A DNA stretch of 64,000 nucleotides from CAVXDY01 sp963760715. GTDB taxonomy: Bacteria; Actinomycetota; Thermoleophilia; Miltoncostaeales; Miltoncostaeaceae. Positions 1 through 10,911 of the stretch are shown in pieces. Made by a program: the position numbers and the translations under genes. The notes beneath the pieces are model-generated. The model made no database searches. It saw only the letters and a list, made by a program, of their open reading frames with translations, and was not told the origin of the DNA. Location: positions 491,836 through 555,835 of the forward strand of contig CAVXDY010000004.1 of assembly GCA_963760715.1 (NCBI GenBank). The letters run 5' to 3'. Each line of letters begins with the position of its first letter. Position 1 is the stretch's first letter.

Positions 1-1
1 G

Positions 2-514
2 ATCCTGGAGCCGCGCAAGCGCCTGGTGCCGCTGGTCGAGGGGCACGCGCGCTACTTCGCGAGCGCCCCGCCGGATCCGGCGCCGTGCCGGCTGATCGTG
101 GTGGGAGGCCCCGGCGGAGACGAGGATCGCGTGCGCGAGGCGGCCGGTCCCGGCTGCGAGATCCGGGGCTTCGTGCGCCGCGAGGAGCTGTTCGACCTCT
201 ACCGGCGGGCGACCCTCCTGGTCTATCCCTCCGCGTACGAGGGATTCGGTCTGCCGGTGGTCGAGGCGATGGCGCACGGCTGTCCCGTGCTCTGCGCCCG
301 CAACTCCGCCCTGGTGGAGGTCGGGGGGCAGACGGCGATCTTCCTCGACGACGTCTCGCCCGAGGGCATCGCCGCGGCGCTCGGGGAGGTCCTGGCCGAC
401 CGCGAGGCCCTGCGGGAGCGCGGGGAGGCGGGCCGGGAGGAGGCCGCCCGCTACTCGTGGACCGCCGCGGCCACCGCCACGCGGGACGTCTACCGGCAGG
501 CTCTGCGCCGATGA
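2..514 (+). CDS. GT4-family glycosyltransferase, C-terminal part (5' end outside window)
   Basis: This is the C-terminal GT-B half of a family 4 glycosyltransferase; the frame is open to the window edge. The first residues read ILEPRKRL, matching the G-x-LEPRKN loop that opens the nucleotide-sugar-binding domain. The EGFGLPVVEAM segment at about residues 77-87 supplies the two conserved glutamates (E-x7-E) that bind the donor diphosphate and sugar. It probably transfers a hexose from an NDP- or GDP-sugar to a lipid-linked glycan at the inner membrane face. Its stop overlaps the next start as ATGA (511-514), so it is translationally coupled to the methyltransferase. Donor and acceptor cannot be read from this fragment. 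Confidence 0.9.
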   Translation: MLEPRKRLVPLVEGHARYFASAPPDPAPCRLIVVGGPGGDEDRVREAAGPGCEIRGFVRREELFDLYRRATLLVYPSAYEGFGLPVVEAMAHGCPVLCARNSALVEVGGQTAIFLDDVSPEGIAAALGEVLADREALRERGEAGREEAARYSWTAAATATRDVYRQALRR

Positions 515-1392
515 CGGCGGGGGGGCGCGCGCCGGCCTGGCGCCGGTTGTTCGCCCACAGCTACCGGCTCGGGGCGGAGTGGGCGGTCCGCGGCGCGCGG
601 CGCGGGTCGTGGCCCCATCCCCGCGCGGGCCTCTACCGGCTGCTGGTCCCCCTGGAGCCCTGGCGCTACTACGAGCTGGCCCGGGTGGCGGGTCAGCCGT
701 TCGGCGGGGACTGCCTCGACGTGTCGAGCCCCAAGCTGCTGGCGAGCTGCCTCCAGCGCGAGGGGAGGGGGCGGTGGGTGGCGGTCGACCTCCTCCCCGG
801 CGAGATCGCCGCGTGGCGATCGGTCGACCCCGCCCTCGACCTGCGCGTGGAGGACGCGCGGGCGCTCTCGTTCGGAGACGCCTCGTTTGACGCCGTGGCG
901 TGCGTCTCGGTCATCGAGCACGTGCCGGGCGAGGGCGACGCCGCGGCGATGGCGGAGATCTGGCGCGTGCTCCGGCCCGGCGGGGTCCTGCACCTGACCA
1001 CCAACGTGGCCGCCCGCCCGCGCGAGATCCGCACCGAGCGGCCGGTCTACGGCGACGCCGGCGGAGACGAGGCGGCCGGCAGCGGGGCCGAGGGCGTCTT
1101 CTTCGAGCGCCACTACACGGAGGACACCCTGCGGGAGCGACTGCTGACGCTGCCCTGGCGCGAGGAGGCGCGCGAGTACGTGCGTGAGCGCCGCCCGGTG
1201 CACGAGCGGTTCTTCGCGGCCCGGCCGTGGTCGTTCCTGGCCGGAGGGCTGCTCCCCCTGGCGTGTGTGCGCAATTTCGCGGCCATACCGGGGCCCGGCG
1301 CTCTGGCGGGCGGCGAGCACGGCGTGGTGTATCTGCGCCTGCGGCGGCCGGGTGGAGACGCGGCGCCGGGTCCTTCGGCGCCCGCCGGGTGA
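511..1392 (+). CDS. SAM-dependent class I methyltransferase (Methyltransf_11 type)
   Basis: A 293-residue protein beginning at the ATG inside the ATGA overlap at 511. The class I fold is visible as an SAM-binding strand and loop (CLDVSSPKLL), an acidic end of strand 2 (WVAVDLL), the post-II region VEDARALSF, and motif III LRPGGVLHL near residue 160. CVSVIEHVPG is the usual Methyltransf_11 substrate-pocket motif. The glycine loop is degenerate (DVSSPK rather than D-x-G-x-G), so SAM affinity may be unusual. Position between glycosyltransferases suggests methylation of a sugar or lipid-linked intermediate, but the substrate cannot be told. Confidence 0.85.
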   Translation: MTAGGRAPAWRRLFAHSYRLGAEWAVRGARRGSWPHPRAGLYRLLVPLEPWRYYELARVAGQPFGGDCLDVSSPKLLASCLQREGRGRWVAVDLLPGEIAAWRSVDPALDLRVEDARALSFGDASFDAVACVSVIEHVPGEGDAAAMAEIWRVLRPGGVLHLTTNVAARPREIRTERPVYGDAGGDEAAGSGAEGVFFERHYTEDTLRERLLTLPWREEAREYVRERRPVHERFFAARPWSFLAGGLLPLACVRNFAAIPGPGALAGGEHGVVYLRLRRPGGDAAPGPSAPAG

Positions 1393-1459
1393 CGCGGCCG
1401 ATGACCTGCGGCAGTACGATCCCGTCGTGCGCGCGGCCAATCGGCACGGGATCAGCCTG

Positions 1460-1582
1460 ATGCGGACCATGAAGGAAGATCCTCGGTGGCCCGCCGACCC
1501 CTCGGCGGAGCCCGCGTGGGGGACGCCGGAAGGGGGCGCGGTCCGGGTGGGGAACCCGTTCCGTGTGGAGGTGGGCCCCTGA
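1460..1582 (+). CDS. possible 40-residue protein between methyltransferase and glycosylphosphotransferase
   Basis: A short frame from ATG 1460 to TGA 1580-1582 with strongly G/C third positions, rich in proline, tryptophan and acidic residues (DPRWPADPSAEPAWG). The frame stays open upstream, so a GTG at 1427 is an alternative start. Its stop overlaps the preferred start of the next gene as CTGA, the same spacing used elsewhere in the cluster. No family is recognised, and no strong ribosome-binding site is seen. It may be a real small protein or only a translated leader that couples the next gene. Confidence 0.35.
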   Translation: MRTMKEDPRWPADPSAEPAWGTPEGGAVRVGNPFRVEVGP

Positions 1583-3099
1583 CCACGAGCCCCACACGTC
1601 CCCCGGCGGGTCCGCTCCCGCCCGTCGCACCGGACGAGCGCCGCCCGGCGCGACGGGACGCGCGCTTCGTGCCCCTGCTCGTGGGTCCCGCGGGCTCGGC
1701 CGCGGTGCGCCGGCTGCTGTCGCTGACCATCCTCGTGGCGATCGACCTGACCGCCTGCTTCGTGGGCATCTACGCGGCCCTGGCGCTGAAGCTGGTGCTG
1801 CAGGGCGACCCGGTTGACCCGGCGGCGATCTGGGCGGTGGAGCAGAAGGCGCTGCCCGTGGCCGCCGCCACGATGATCCTGATCTTCGCGAAGAACCGGC
1901 TCTACGGAGCGCGCGAGGTGCGCGGCGGCACGGCGGCGATCGTGTCGTCGGTGACCCTGGCCACGGTGCTGGTGCTGGGCGTGGTGCTGCTGGCCGGGTG
2001 GCGCTTCGAGACCTACTACATCTTCTACTCGTCGTGGTTCCTCATCTGCATCTGCGTGATCGCGCTCCGGGCGAGCTACGAGAGCGTGACGGGCCTTGCC
2101 CTCGACGCGCTGCACTTCGAGCGGCGCGCGCTGCTGGTGGGGGCGCCGAACCTGGTCGCGACGATCGCCGAGAGTCTCGAGCGCGCGGAGAGCCGTCGCG
2201 GGGTGCCCTACCGGGTGGTGGGACGGCAACAGCTTTCGTCCGGCGTGGGACAGGAGGGCGCCGCGGGGCTCGCCGCCGAGCTGCGCCGGGCGCTCGATCC
2301 CGCGCGGGTGGACGAGGTGATCCTGACGGGCTGGGCCGGCGACGACGCGCCGGTGATCGAGCTGCTCGACCTCTGCCGCCGCCGCGGGCTGCCGGTGCGG
2401 CTGGCGCCCACCACGGCCGAGCTGCTGTCGCACTCGCTCCAGGCGGTCCCGGCGCCCGGGCTGCCGCTGTTCGACCTCCACCCCCCGGTGCTGGGCGGCG
2501 CGGCCTTCCTGGCCAAGCGCGGGTTCGACCTCGTCATGGGGACGCTGCTCGGGATCCTGGCCGCGCCGGTCCTGGCCCTCGCCGCGCTGGCCATCAAGAT
2601 CGAGGACCGGGGGCCGGTGATCCACCGCTCGCGGCGCGTGGGCGTGGAGGAGTCGCAGTTCAGCTGCCTCAAGCTGCGCACGATGCGCGTGGGCGCGGAG
2701 GGCGAGCAGGAGGATCTGGAGGAGCACAACGAGGCCGACGGCGCGCTCTTCAAGATGCGCCAGGACCCGCGCGTGACCCGGGTCGGGGGCTTCCTGCGGA
2801 GGTTCTCCCTCGACGAGCTGCCCCAGCTCTGGAACGTCCTGCGCGGGGAGATGTCGCTGGTCGGCCCGCGGCCGCTGCCGCTGCGCGACTACGAGCGCCT
2901 CGACGACCTGCACAAGAAGCGGTACCTGGTGCTTCCGGGCCTCACCGGCCTGTGGCAGGTGAGCGGGCGCAGCGACCTGTCGTTCAACGAGCTCGTGCGG
3001 CTCGACTTCTACTACATCGAGACCTGGTCGATCTGGCTCGACCTCACGATCCTGGCCCGCACGATTCCGGTGGTCCTGCGCCGCCGGGGGGCCTACTGA
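1579..3099 (+). CDS. polyprenyl glycosylphosphotransferase (WbaP/EPS sugar transferase family)
   Basis: An initiating transferase that moves a sugar-1-phosphate from a nucleotide sugar to undecaprenyl phosphate. The 506-residue product has four to five N-terminal membrane segments (about residues 40-190), a central nucleotide-binding-like region, and the catalytic bacterial sugar-transferase domain at about 310-506 (KRGFDLVMG, KLRTM, DELPQLWNVL, SLVGPRP, PGLTGLWQVSGR). Length is typical. The start is a judgement: CTG at 1579 follows the sequence GGAGGTG by about five bases and forms a CTGA overlap with the preceding short frame; GTGs at 1486 and 1516 would add a low-complexity extension. It stands among glycosyltransferases of a capsule or exopolysaccharide cluster. 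Confidence 0.92.
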   Translation: MTTSPTRPPAGPLPPVAPDERRPARRDARFVPLLVGPAGSAAVRRLLSLTILVAIDLTACFVGIYAALALKLVLQGDPVDPAAIWAVEQKALPVAAATMILIFAKNRLYGAREVRGGTAAIVSSVTLATVLVLGVVLLAGWRFETYYIFYSSWFLICICVIALRASYESVTGLALDALHFERRALLVGAPNLVATIAESLERAESRRGVPYRVVGRQQLSSGVGQEGAAGLAAELRRALDPARVDEVILTGWAGDDAPVIELLDLCRRRGLPVRLAPTTAELLSHSLQAVPAPGLPLFDLHPPVLGGAAFLAKRGFDLVMGTLLGILAAPVLALAALAIKIEDRGPVIHRSRRVGVEESQFSCLKLRTMRVGAEGEQEDLEEHNEADGALFKMRQDPRVTRVGGFLRRFSLDELPQLWNVLRGEMSLVGPRPLPLRDYERLDDLHKKRYLVLPGLTGLWQVSGRSDLSFNELVRLDFYYIETWSIWLDLTILARTIPVVLRRRGAY

Positions 3100-3410
3100 G
3101 CAGCGTCCCCGACGGGCCGCCCCCGGGCGACCCCGACCCCGACGAGCTGCTCCTGCGGCTGCGCCGCGCGGCGGGCGATCCGCCCCTGCCGCCGCTGCGC
3201 CTGGCCGAGCCCGCCCCCTCGGCGCGCCGGGGGCCGGCCGGCGGCCTGGTGTCGCGCCTCCGCCGCGCGGTGCTGCGCCTGATCGCCCCGGCGATGGGCG
3301 ACCTGCTCGCGCAGCTCGAGCGCGACCGCCACCGGCAGCGCGCCGAGATGGAGCGCCTCGAGAAGCGGGTGGCCGAGCTCGAGCGGGAGCGCGCCCGCCC
3401 CGGCGCCTGA
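3096..3410 (+). CDS. small coiled-coil protein of the glycan cluster
   Basis: A 104-residue hypothetical protein. The N-terminal third is acidic and proline-rich (DPDPDELLLRLRRAAG). The last 40 residues are a heptad-like charged helix (LEKRVAELERERARPG). No in-frame ATG or GTG fits the N-terminus; CTG at 3096 overlaps the preceding TGA as CTGA, and the alternative GTG near 3249 would remove half the protein. Similar DELL-R-R plus coiled-coil sequences occur as N-terminal extensions of glycan methyltransferases and glycosyltransferases, so a scaffolding role is possible. That is inference only. Confidence 0.6.
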   Translation: MSSVPDGPPPGDPDPDELLLRLRRAAGDPPLPPLRLAEPAPSARRGPAGGLVSRLRRAVLRLIAPAMGDLLAQLERDRHRQRAEMERLEKRVAELERERARPGA

Positions 3411-3417
3411 GGCGGGG

Positions 3418-4605
3418 ATGCGGCTCTCGTTCGTGGTGCAGCGCTACGGCGCCGAGGTGGCCGGGGGCGCCGAGGCCCTCTGCCGCTCCACCGCCCGCGC
3501 CCTCGCCGAGCGCGGCGACGAGGTGACGGTGCTGACGACCACCGCGCGCGACTACCTCACCTGGGAGCCCCACTACGCGCAGGGCACCGAGCGGGACGGG
3601 GCGGTGAGCGTGCGGCGCTTCGCGGCCGACCCTCCCGACCCCCACCGCTCCGCCGAGCTGGTGCGCCGCCTGGCGCTGGGCGCGGGCGACGACGGGGACG
3701 AGGCCGCCTGGGCGCTCGCCCAGGGGCCGGTCGCCCCCGGCCTGCTGCGGGCGCTGGGCGACGGCGCCGGCCGGGCGGACGCGGTCGTGCTGTTCACCTA
3801 CCTCTACGCCACCACCCAGCTCGCGATGCCGCTGGTGGCCGACCGGGCGGTCCTGGTGCCCCTGGCCCACGACGAGCCGATGCTCCGCTTCGGCCTCACG
3901 CGCGGCCTGGTGCGCTCGGCCGCGGGCCTGGCCTTCATGACCCCCGAGGAGCGGCGGCTGGTGGACGACCTCCACGGCCTGGGGGACGGTCCCGAGGCCG
4001 TGGTGGGCGCCGGCCTCGATCCGGCCCCCGCCGGCGACGGGCGGCGCGCCCGGGCCGGCCGGACGCTCCCGGTCCGCTTCGCCCTCTACCTGGGACGCGT
4101 GGACGTGGCCAAGGGGGTTGACGCGCTCGTGCGCGCCCACGACGCCTACCGCCGCAACGGGGGATCGCTGGGCCTGGTCCTGGCCGGCCGGCCCGCGGGG
4201 GATCCGCGGCTGCCCGACTGGGTCGTGACCACGGGCTTCGTGGACGAGGGCACCCGGGCCGACCTGCTCGACGCGTGCGAGGCGGTGGCGCTGCCCTCGC
4301 CCCACGAGAGCCTGTCCCTGGTGGCACTGGAGGCGTGGCGGGCCGGGCGGCCCACGCTCGCCACGATGCGCTCCGAGGTCCTCGCGGGGCAGACGGCCCG
4401 ATCGGGCGGCGGCCTGCTCTACGGCGACGCCCTCAGCTACGCGCGGCAGCTGGCCCGGCTCGCCTCCGACCCGGCGCTGCGCGAGGTGCTCGGCCGCACG
4501 GGCGCGGCGTGGGCCGCGGAGCAGACCTGGGACGCCTGCGCCGGCCGCTGGCGTGCCCTGCTGGAGCGCGTCGCGAACCCCGCCCCCGGAGCCCTCAGCG
4601 GATGA
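3418..4605 (+). CDS. GT4-family glycosyltransferase
   Basis: A 395-residue GT-B enzyme, complete. The N-terminal domain carries GAEVAGGAEALCRSTARALAE, the acceptor-side glycine-rich motif. The C-terminal domain starts at RFALYLGRVDVAKGVD (about residue 220), followed by LVLAGRPAGDP and the donor-binding HESLSLVALEA loop near 300 (E-x7-E). ATG 3418 comes 8 bases after the small coiled-coil gene, so all five genes from position 2 probably form one transcript. It should add a sugar to the lipid-linked oligosaccharide begun by the glycosylphosphotransferase. Its last 11 bases overlap the end of the convergent DNA glycosylase gene. Confidence 0.9.
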   Translation: MRLSFVVQRYGAEVAGGAEALCRSTARALAERGDEVTVLTTTARDYLTWEPHYAQGTERDGAVSVRRFAADPPDPHRSAELVRRLALGAGDDGDEAAWALAQGPVAPGLLRALGDGAGRADAVVLFTYLYATTQLAMPLVADRAVLVPLAHDEPMLRFGLTRGLVRSAAGLAFMTPEERRLVDDLHGLGDGPEAVVGAGLDPAPAGDGRRARAGRTLPVRFALYLGRVDVAKGVDALVRAHDAYRRNGGSLGLVLAGRPAGDPRLPDWVVTTGFVDEGTRADLLDACEAVALPSPHESLSLVALEAWRAGRPTLATMRSEVLAGQTARSGGGLLYGDALSYARQLARLASDPALREVLGRTGAAWAAEQTWDACAGRWRALLERVANPAPGALSG

Positions 4606-5476
4606 GCCCGATCTCGCGCTGCCAGGCGCGCAGCGTGGACCACGCCAGCACCAGGCCGGAGTAGCGGCCCGCCGGCGCCACCCGCCGGAGCACCTCGCGC
4701 GGGGTCGGGCGGCGCCCGGCGAACCACTCGCGCGACGCCACCCGCAGCGTGGCCGAGTCGATCGAGGGGCGGTCGTAGTGGCCCATCAGCAGCAGCAGGA
4801 ACCCGGAGGTGGCGGGTCCGATGCCGGCCAGCCGCCGGAGGCCGGCCTCGGTGCGGTCGGTGTCGCCGCCGGCCGAGTCCTCCTCGATCTCGGCGAGGGT
4901 GCCGTCGATCGCCGACCGCGAGGCCGCCACGATGGCGGGCGCCCGGTAGCCCACGCGCGCCTCGGCCCGCAGCCAGTCCTCGCCCGCGCGAAGGACGTCG
5001 GCGGGGCCGGGGAACGCGCCGCCGGGTCCGAGCGACGCGATGCGGTTGATGGCCGTGACCGCCTGGGTCCAGGTGGTGTTGGTGCCGCAGATCCCCTTCA
5101 CCACGTCCTCGAACAGCGAGCCGCCGGCGAGGATGCGCCCGCCTCCGTACCCCACCAGATCGCGCGCCAGGCGCCGGTCCACGGCGCGCACGGCCTCCGG
5201 GAACCCGGTCAGGTCGGCGTCGAGCTGCAGCATCCGGGTGACGCGCGCGGCCACGGCGGGCCGGACCTCCGCCCGGAGCGGCGCCGCCGCGGACACCCGC
5301 ACGCCTCCCTCCGCCGACTCGATGCGCAGCGTGCCGAGCGGCTCCACCCGGTGCAGCACCCGGTCGCGCGGGTCCCAGGAGAACGGCGCCGTCTGGAACC
5401 AGCCATGGCTGATCGCGACCGCCTCCAAGCGGAAGGGCGCGCGCGCGGTCAGCCCGACGGCGCCGGTCTCGCTCAC
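4595..5476 (-). CDS. HhH-GPD superfamily DNA glycosylase
   Basis: A 293-residue base-excision repair glycosylase of the AlkA/OGG1/Nth superfamily. FEDVVKGICGTNTTWTQAVTAI (about 125-145) is the opening helix of the domain; LRRLAGIGPATSGFLLLL (about 225-242) is the helix-hairpin-helix; the aspartate in PSIDSATLR is the expected catalytic residue. No C-terminal iron-sulfur cysteine set is seen. The N-terminal 120 residues resemble the antiparallel sheet domain of AlkA/OGG1. The GTG start overlaps the glnA stop as GTGA (5473-5476), so it is co-translated with glutamine synthetase. The lesion recognised (alkylated or oxidised base) cannot be assigned. Confidence 0.8.
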   Translation of the reverse strand: MSETGAVGLTARAPFRLEAVAISHGWFQTAPFSWDPRDRVLHRVEPLGTLRIESAEGGVRVSAAAPLRAEVRPAVAARVTRMLQLDADLTGFPEAVRAVDRRLARDLVGYGGGRILAGGSLFEDVVKGICGTNTTWTQAVTAINRIASLGPGGAFPGPADVLRAGEDWLRAEARVGYRAPAIVAASRSAIDGTLAEIEEDSAGGDTDRTEAGLRRLAGIGPATSGFLLLLMGHYDRPSIDSATLRVASREWFAGRRPTPREVLRRVAPAGRYSGLVLAWSTLRAWQREIGLIR

Positions 5477-6795
5477 AGCAACGGCAGGTAGCGCTCGACC
5501 TCGAAGGGGGTGACCCGCACGCGGTAGTCCTCCCACTCCTCGCGCTTCAGCTCGACGTAGCGGGAATGGATGTGCTCGCCCAGGCACTTCAGGAGCAGCT
5601 CGCTGGCGGCGCCCAGCTCGATGGCCTCGCCCAGGGTCTCGGGCAGGCTGTCGATGCCGGCGCGCTCCCGCTCCTCGTGGGTCAGGTCGTAGAGGTTGGT
5701 CTCCATCGGCGGGGGCAGCTCGTAGCCCTTCTCGATGCCCTCCAGCCCGGCGTGCAGCAGGGCGGCGAAGGTCAGGTACGGGTTGCAGGCCGGATCGGGG
5801 CAGCGCAGCTCGGCCCGCGTCGTTCGCTCCTGTCCCGGCCGGTGCATCGGCACGCGGACCATCGCCGATCGGTTGCGGCGGCTCCACGCCACGTACACCG
5901 GCGCCTCGAAGCCCGGCACCAGGCGCTTGTAGGAGTTGACCCACTGCGCGAAGACGCACGAGATCTCGCGCGCGTGCCGCAGCAGGCCCGCCACGAACGC
6001 CTTCCCGTCGGCCGACAGCAGGTTCTCGCCGTCGGGGTCGGAGAAGGCGTTCTGGTCACCGCGGAAGAGGCTCTGGTGCGTGTGCATCCCGCTGCCGTTC
6101 TCGTCCGAGAGCGGCTTCGGCATGAAGGTGGCGTAGCAGCCGTGGGCGTGGGCGATCTCCTTCACGATCGTGCGGTAGGTCATGACGTTGTCGGCCATGC
6201 GCAGCGCGTCGTCGTAGCGCATGTCGATCTCGTGCTGGGAGGGGCCCACCTCGTGGTGCGAGTACTCGATCGCGATCCCGATCTCCTCGAGCGCGATCAC
6301 GGTGTCGCGGCGCAGGTCGCTGGCGGCGTCGAGCGTGGTCAGGTCGAAGTAGCCGCCGCGGTCGAGCACGTCGGGGGCGTCGGAGCTGCGGAAGTAGAAG
6401 TACTCGAGCTCCGGGCTGAGGTAGAAGTGGTCGAAGCCCATCGACTCCGCGCGGGCGAGGGCCCGCCGCAGCACGTGCCGCGGGTCGCCCTCGTACGGCT
6501 CGCCCCCGGGCAGCCGGATGTCGCAGAACATCCGCGCCACCGCCCGCTCCCGGGGCCGGTAGGGGAGGATCGCGAAGGTGCTCGGATCGGGCATCGCCAC
6601 CACGTCCGACTCCTCGATGGCGTTGAAGCCGGTGATCGAGGATCCGTCGAAGCCCATGCCGTGCTCCAAGGCGCTTCCCACCTCGTCGCGCGTGATCGAG
6701 AAGCTCTTGAGCTGCCCCAGGATGTCCGTGAACCAGAGCCGGATGAACCGGACGTCCCGCTCCTCGACGGCGGTGACGACCTCCTCGTTGGTCAC
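5473..6795 (-). CDS. glnA: glutamine synthetase, type I
   Basis: A 440-residue class I glutamine synthetase making glutamine from glutamate, ammonia and ATP. Visible landmarks: MGFDGSSITGF (about 47-57), SPELEYFYF with metal-binding glutamates, HHEVGPSQHEID, the NGSGMHTHQSL loop, and the ATP-binding NRSAMVRVP/RAELRCPDPACNPYL region. No tyrosine adenylylation loop is evident and the length is close to 444, both typical of the GSI-alpha class rather than the adenylylated enzymes. GTG 6795 has GGAG about ten bases upstream. A second, type III synthetase lies directly upstream on the same strand, separated by a large hairpin. Confidence 0.95.
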   Translation of the reverse strand: MTNEEVVTAVEERDVRFIRLWFTDILGQLKSFSITRDEVGSALEHGMGFDGSSITGFNAIEESDVVAMPDPSTFAILPYRPRERAVARMFCDIRLPGGEPYEGDPRHVLRRALARAESMGFDHFYLSPELEYFYFRSSDAPDVLDRGGYFDLTTLDAASDLRRDTVIALEEIGIAIEYSHHEVGPSQHEIDMRYDDALRMADNVMTYRTIVKEIAHAHGCYATFMPKPLSDENGSGMHTHQSLFRGDQNAFSDPDGENLLSADGKAFVAGLLRHAREISCVFAQWVNSYKRLVPGFEAPVYVAWSRRNRSAMVRVPMHRPGQERTTRAELRCPDPACNPYLTFAALLHAGLEGIEKGYELPPPMETNLYDLTHEERERAGIDSLPETLGEAIELGAASELLLKCLGEHIHSRYVELKREEWEDYRVRVTPFEVERYLPLL

Positions 6796-6842
6796 GGGCT
6801 GCTCCTTCCGGTCCGGGCGCGCATGCCGCGGGAACAGGCTCC

Positions 6843-6904
6843 CACCACCGGACCGGCCCCGTCCACGGCCGCGAGTGGACGGGGCCGGGGCCGGCGCGGT
6901 GGTG
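6843..6904 (-). terminator. long GC hairpin between the two glutamine synthetase genes
   Basis: A nested perfect inverted repeat: outer arms 6843-6850 (CACCACCG) with 6897-6904 (CGGTGGTG), inner 14-base arms 6853-6866 (CCGGCCCCGTCCAC) with 6875-6888. It follows the type III synthetase gene, so it could terminate that transcript or attenuate read-through into glnA. No T-run follows on the minus strand, so intrinsic termination is uncertain. Confidence 0.6.
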
Positions 6905-6929
6905 CGAGCGGCATGGCGATCCGGGCGGC

Positions 6930-9080
<2,151 letters not shown>

Positions 9081-9249
9081 GGCGCGGAGGGCCCTCCTTG
9101 GTGGTCAGCGGCGGCGATGGATTGTACGCACGGCGGCGCGCGCGCTGCTTTGTGACGATGGGCCAAACGCCGGGCCGGATCTTTCGCCCGGTGGACAAAT
9201 ACGACGGCGCCCCCCCGCCGCGCGCTTGAAACGCGGTTGCCATCGCCCC

Positions 9250-10911
9250 ATGCTGCGTCCGGTGACGACCCGATCCCGGTCGAGAAGGATCTCCGCGCCC
9301 CCGGTGGGCGGAACGCCGCTCGCGGACCTGGCCCTGGTGCCCGCGCTGGCCGGCGCGCGCCTCGTGCCCGCGGGGGCCTCGCTCGACCGCCCCGTGTCCG
9401 CGGTGGTGCTCCTGGACGCCGACGCGCCCGAGGAGCCCGGCGCGCTGCTCCTGTGCCCGGGGTCGCCTCCGGAGGCGCTGCCCGCCGGCTGCGCCGCGGT
9501 GGTCTGCCGCACCGCTCCGGTCGAGCCCCTCGACGTGCCCGTGCTGGTCCTGCCCCCGGGCGCCGCCTGGGGCGCGGTCATCGCCGACCTCTCGGCCGGC
9601 CTGCTGGACAGCGGGGGGGTGGCCCGCGGCGTGGCGGCCCGCACCGCCCTGCGCGCCCCGCTCATCGAGGGCCGCGGGTTCCCGGGTCTCGCCACGGCCG
9701 CCACCGAGCTCCTCGGCGCGCCGGTCGTGATCCTCGACGAGTACCTCGACGTGCGGGGCGCCGGCGGTCTGGGCGAGGACCAGGAGGCCTTCCTGGCCGA
9801 GGCGGTCAAGCGCGCGCGGGGGCACGGGCCGGCCTCGGTCATCGGGCCGTTCATGGAGGAGGAGATGCGCGAGGTCAGCCGCGCGCTGGTGACCGACGCC
9901 AGCGGCGCGATCGGGGTTCTGCTCGCCTGGGTGCCCCCGCCCCTGTCCGCCCCGGGGGAGGCCGTGATGGGCGAGCTGGCCGAGGCCTGCGCCCTCGAGC
10001 GGGCGCGGGAGGAGGTGCGCACCGAGACCGAGTCGCGCCTGCGCGGCGACCTGGTGGAGGAGCTGATGGCCGGCGAGGTGGTCAGCCGCGAGTCGCTGGT
10101 GCGCCGCGCCCGGCACCTGGGCGCCGACCTCTCCCGCGGCGCCGTCGCGCTCATCGGCAAGCTCCAGGACCCCCACACCGAGGGCCGGGTCATCAGCGAC
10201 CCGCGGCTGGTGCGCCGGTTCATGCAGCAGGCCCGCGCGGCGATGGACCTGCACTGGCCACGCGCCCTGGTGGACTGGAACGACGGCCGCCTGCTGGCCC
10301 TGCTGCCGCCCCCGCCCTCCACCCCGGCGGACGCGCCGCGCGACGAGATCGAGTCGGCCGCCTTCACCCTGGGGCGGCGCCTTCTGGTCGCGACCCGCGA
10401 GACCGTGCCGGGGCTGGCCCTCACGCTGGCGCTGTCGCGCTACACGCCGGAGCCGGAGCGCCTGGGGGCCGCGCTCGACGAGTCGCGCCTGGCGCTCTCC
10501 ATCGGCGAGCGGCTGGGCCGCCAGGGCGAGGTGGTGACCTTCGAGGAGACCGGCACCTACAAGCTCCTCTTCCAGATCTTCGCCGACCGCCCCGAGGAGC
10601 TCACCTCCTTCTACGACCAGACGATCGCCCCGCTGGTGCGCTACGACGAGCAGTACCAGACCGAGCTGGTCGGCACGCTCTCGACGTACCTGGGCAACGA
10701 CTGCAACCTGGCGGCCACGGCGAGCACCCTCTACACCCACCGCCACACCGTGCGGTACCGGCTCGACCGCATCGCCGAGCTCTCGGGGCTCGACATCGCG
10801 AAGACCGACGACCGCGAGAAGCTCTCCCTGGGCCTGAAGGCGATGCGCCTGCTGGGCCGCCGCGTGGCGGCGGTCACCGAGCGCCCCCGCCGGGGCACCG
10901 CGCGGCGCTAG
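9250..10911 (+). CDS. PucR/CdaR-family transcriptional regulator
   Basis: A 553-residue regulator. The first 110 residues resemble the PucR N-terminal sensory domain; the middle (about 130-290) is GAF-like. The C-terminal 70 residues hold the PucR helix-turn-helix: LVGTLSTYLGNDCNLAATASTLYTHRHTVRYRLDRI. Members of this family regulate purine, amino-acid and nitrogen use. Placement divergent to the type III glutamine synthetase suggests it controls that gene; this is inference. ATG 9250 was chosen because the domain begins there; the frame runs open further upstream. The stop shares CTAG (10908-10911) with the convergent pabC-like gene. Confidence 0.85.
   Translation: MLRPVTTRSRSRRISAPPVGGTPLADLALVPALAGARLVPAGASLDRPVSAVVLLDADAPEEPGALLLCPGSPPEALPAGCAAVVCRTAPVEPLDVPVLVLPPGAAWGAVIADLSAGLLDSGGVARGVAARTALRAPLIEGRGFPGLATAATELLGAPVVILDEYLDVRGAGGLGEDQEAFLAEAVKRARGHGPASVIGPFMEEEMREVSRALVTDASGAIGVLLAWVPPPLSAPGEAVMGELAEACALERAREEVRTETESRLRGDLVEELMAGEVVSRESLVRRARHLGADLSRGAVALIGKLQDPHTEGRVISDPRLVRRFMQQARAAMDLHWPRALVDWNDGRLLALLPPPPSTPADAPRDEIESAAFTLGRRLLVATRETVPGLALTLALSRYTPEPERLGAALDESRLALSIGERLGRQGEVVTFEETGTYKLLFQIFADRPEELTSFYDQTIAPLVRYDEQYQTELVGTLSTYLGNDCNLAATASTLYTHRHTVRYRLDRIAELSGLDIAKTDDREKLSLGLKAMRLLGRRVAAVTERPRRGTARR

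Noticed and set aside
490..4305. A 3.8-kb open frame on the minus strand opposite the glycan genes
   Set aside because: It is antisense to five well-supported genes, has low-complexity Arg/Ala/Pro/Gly/His composition and no recognisable domain; such frames are expected at this GC content.
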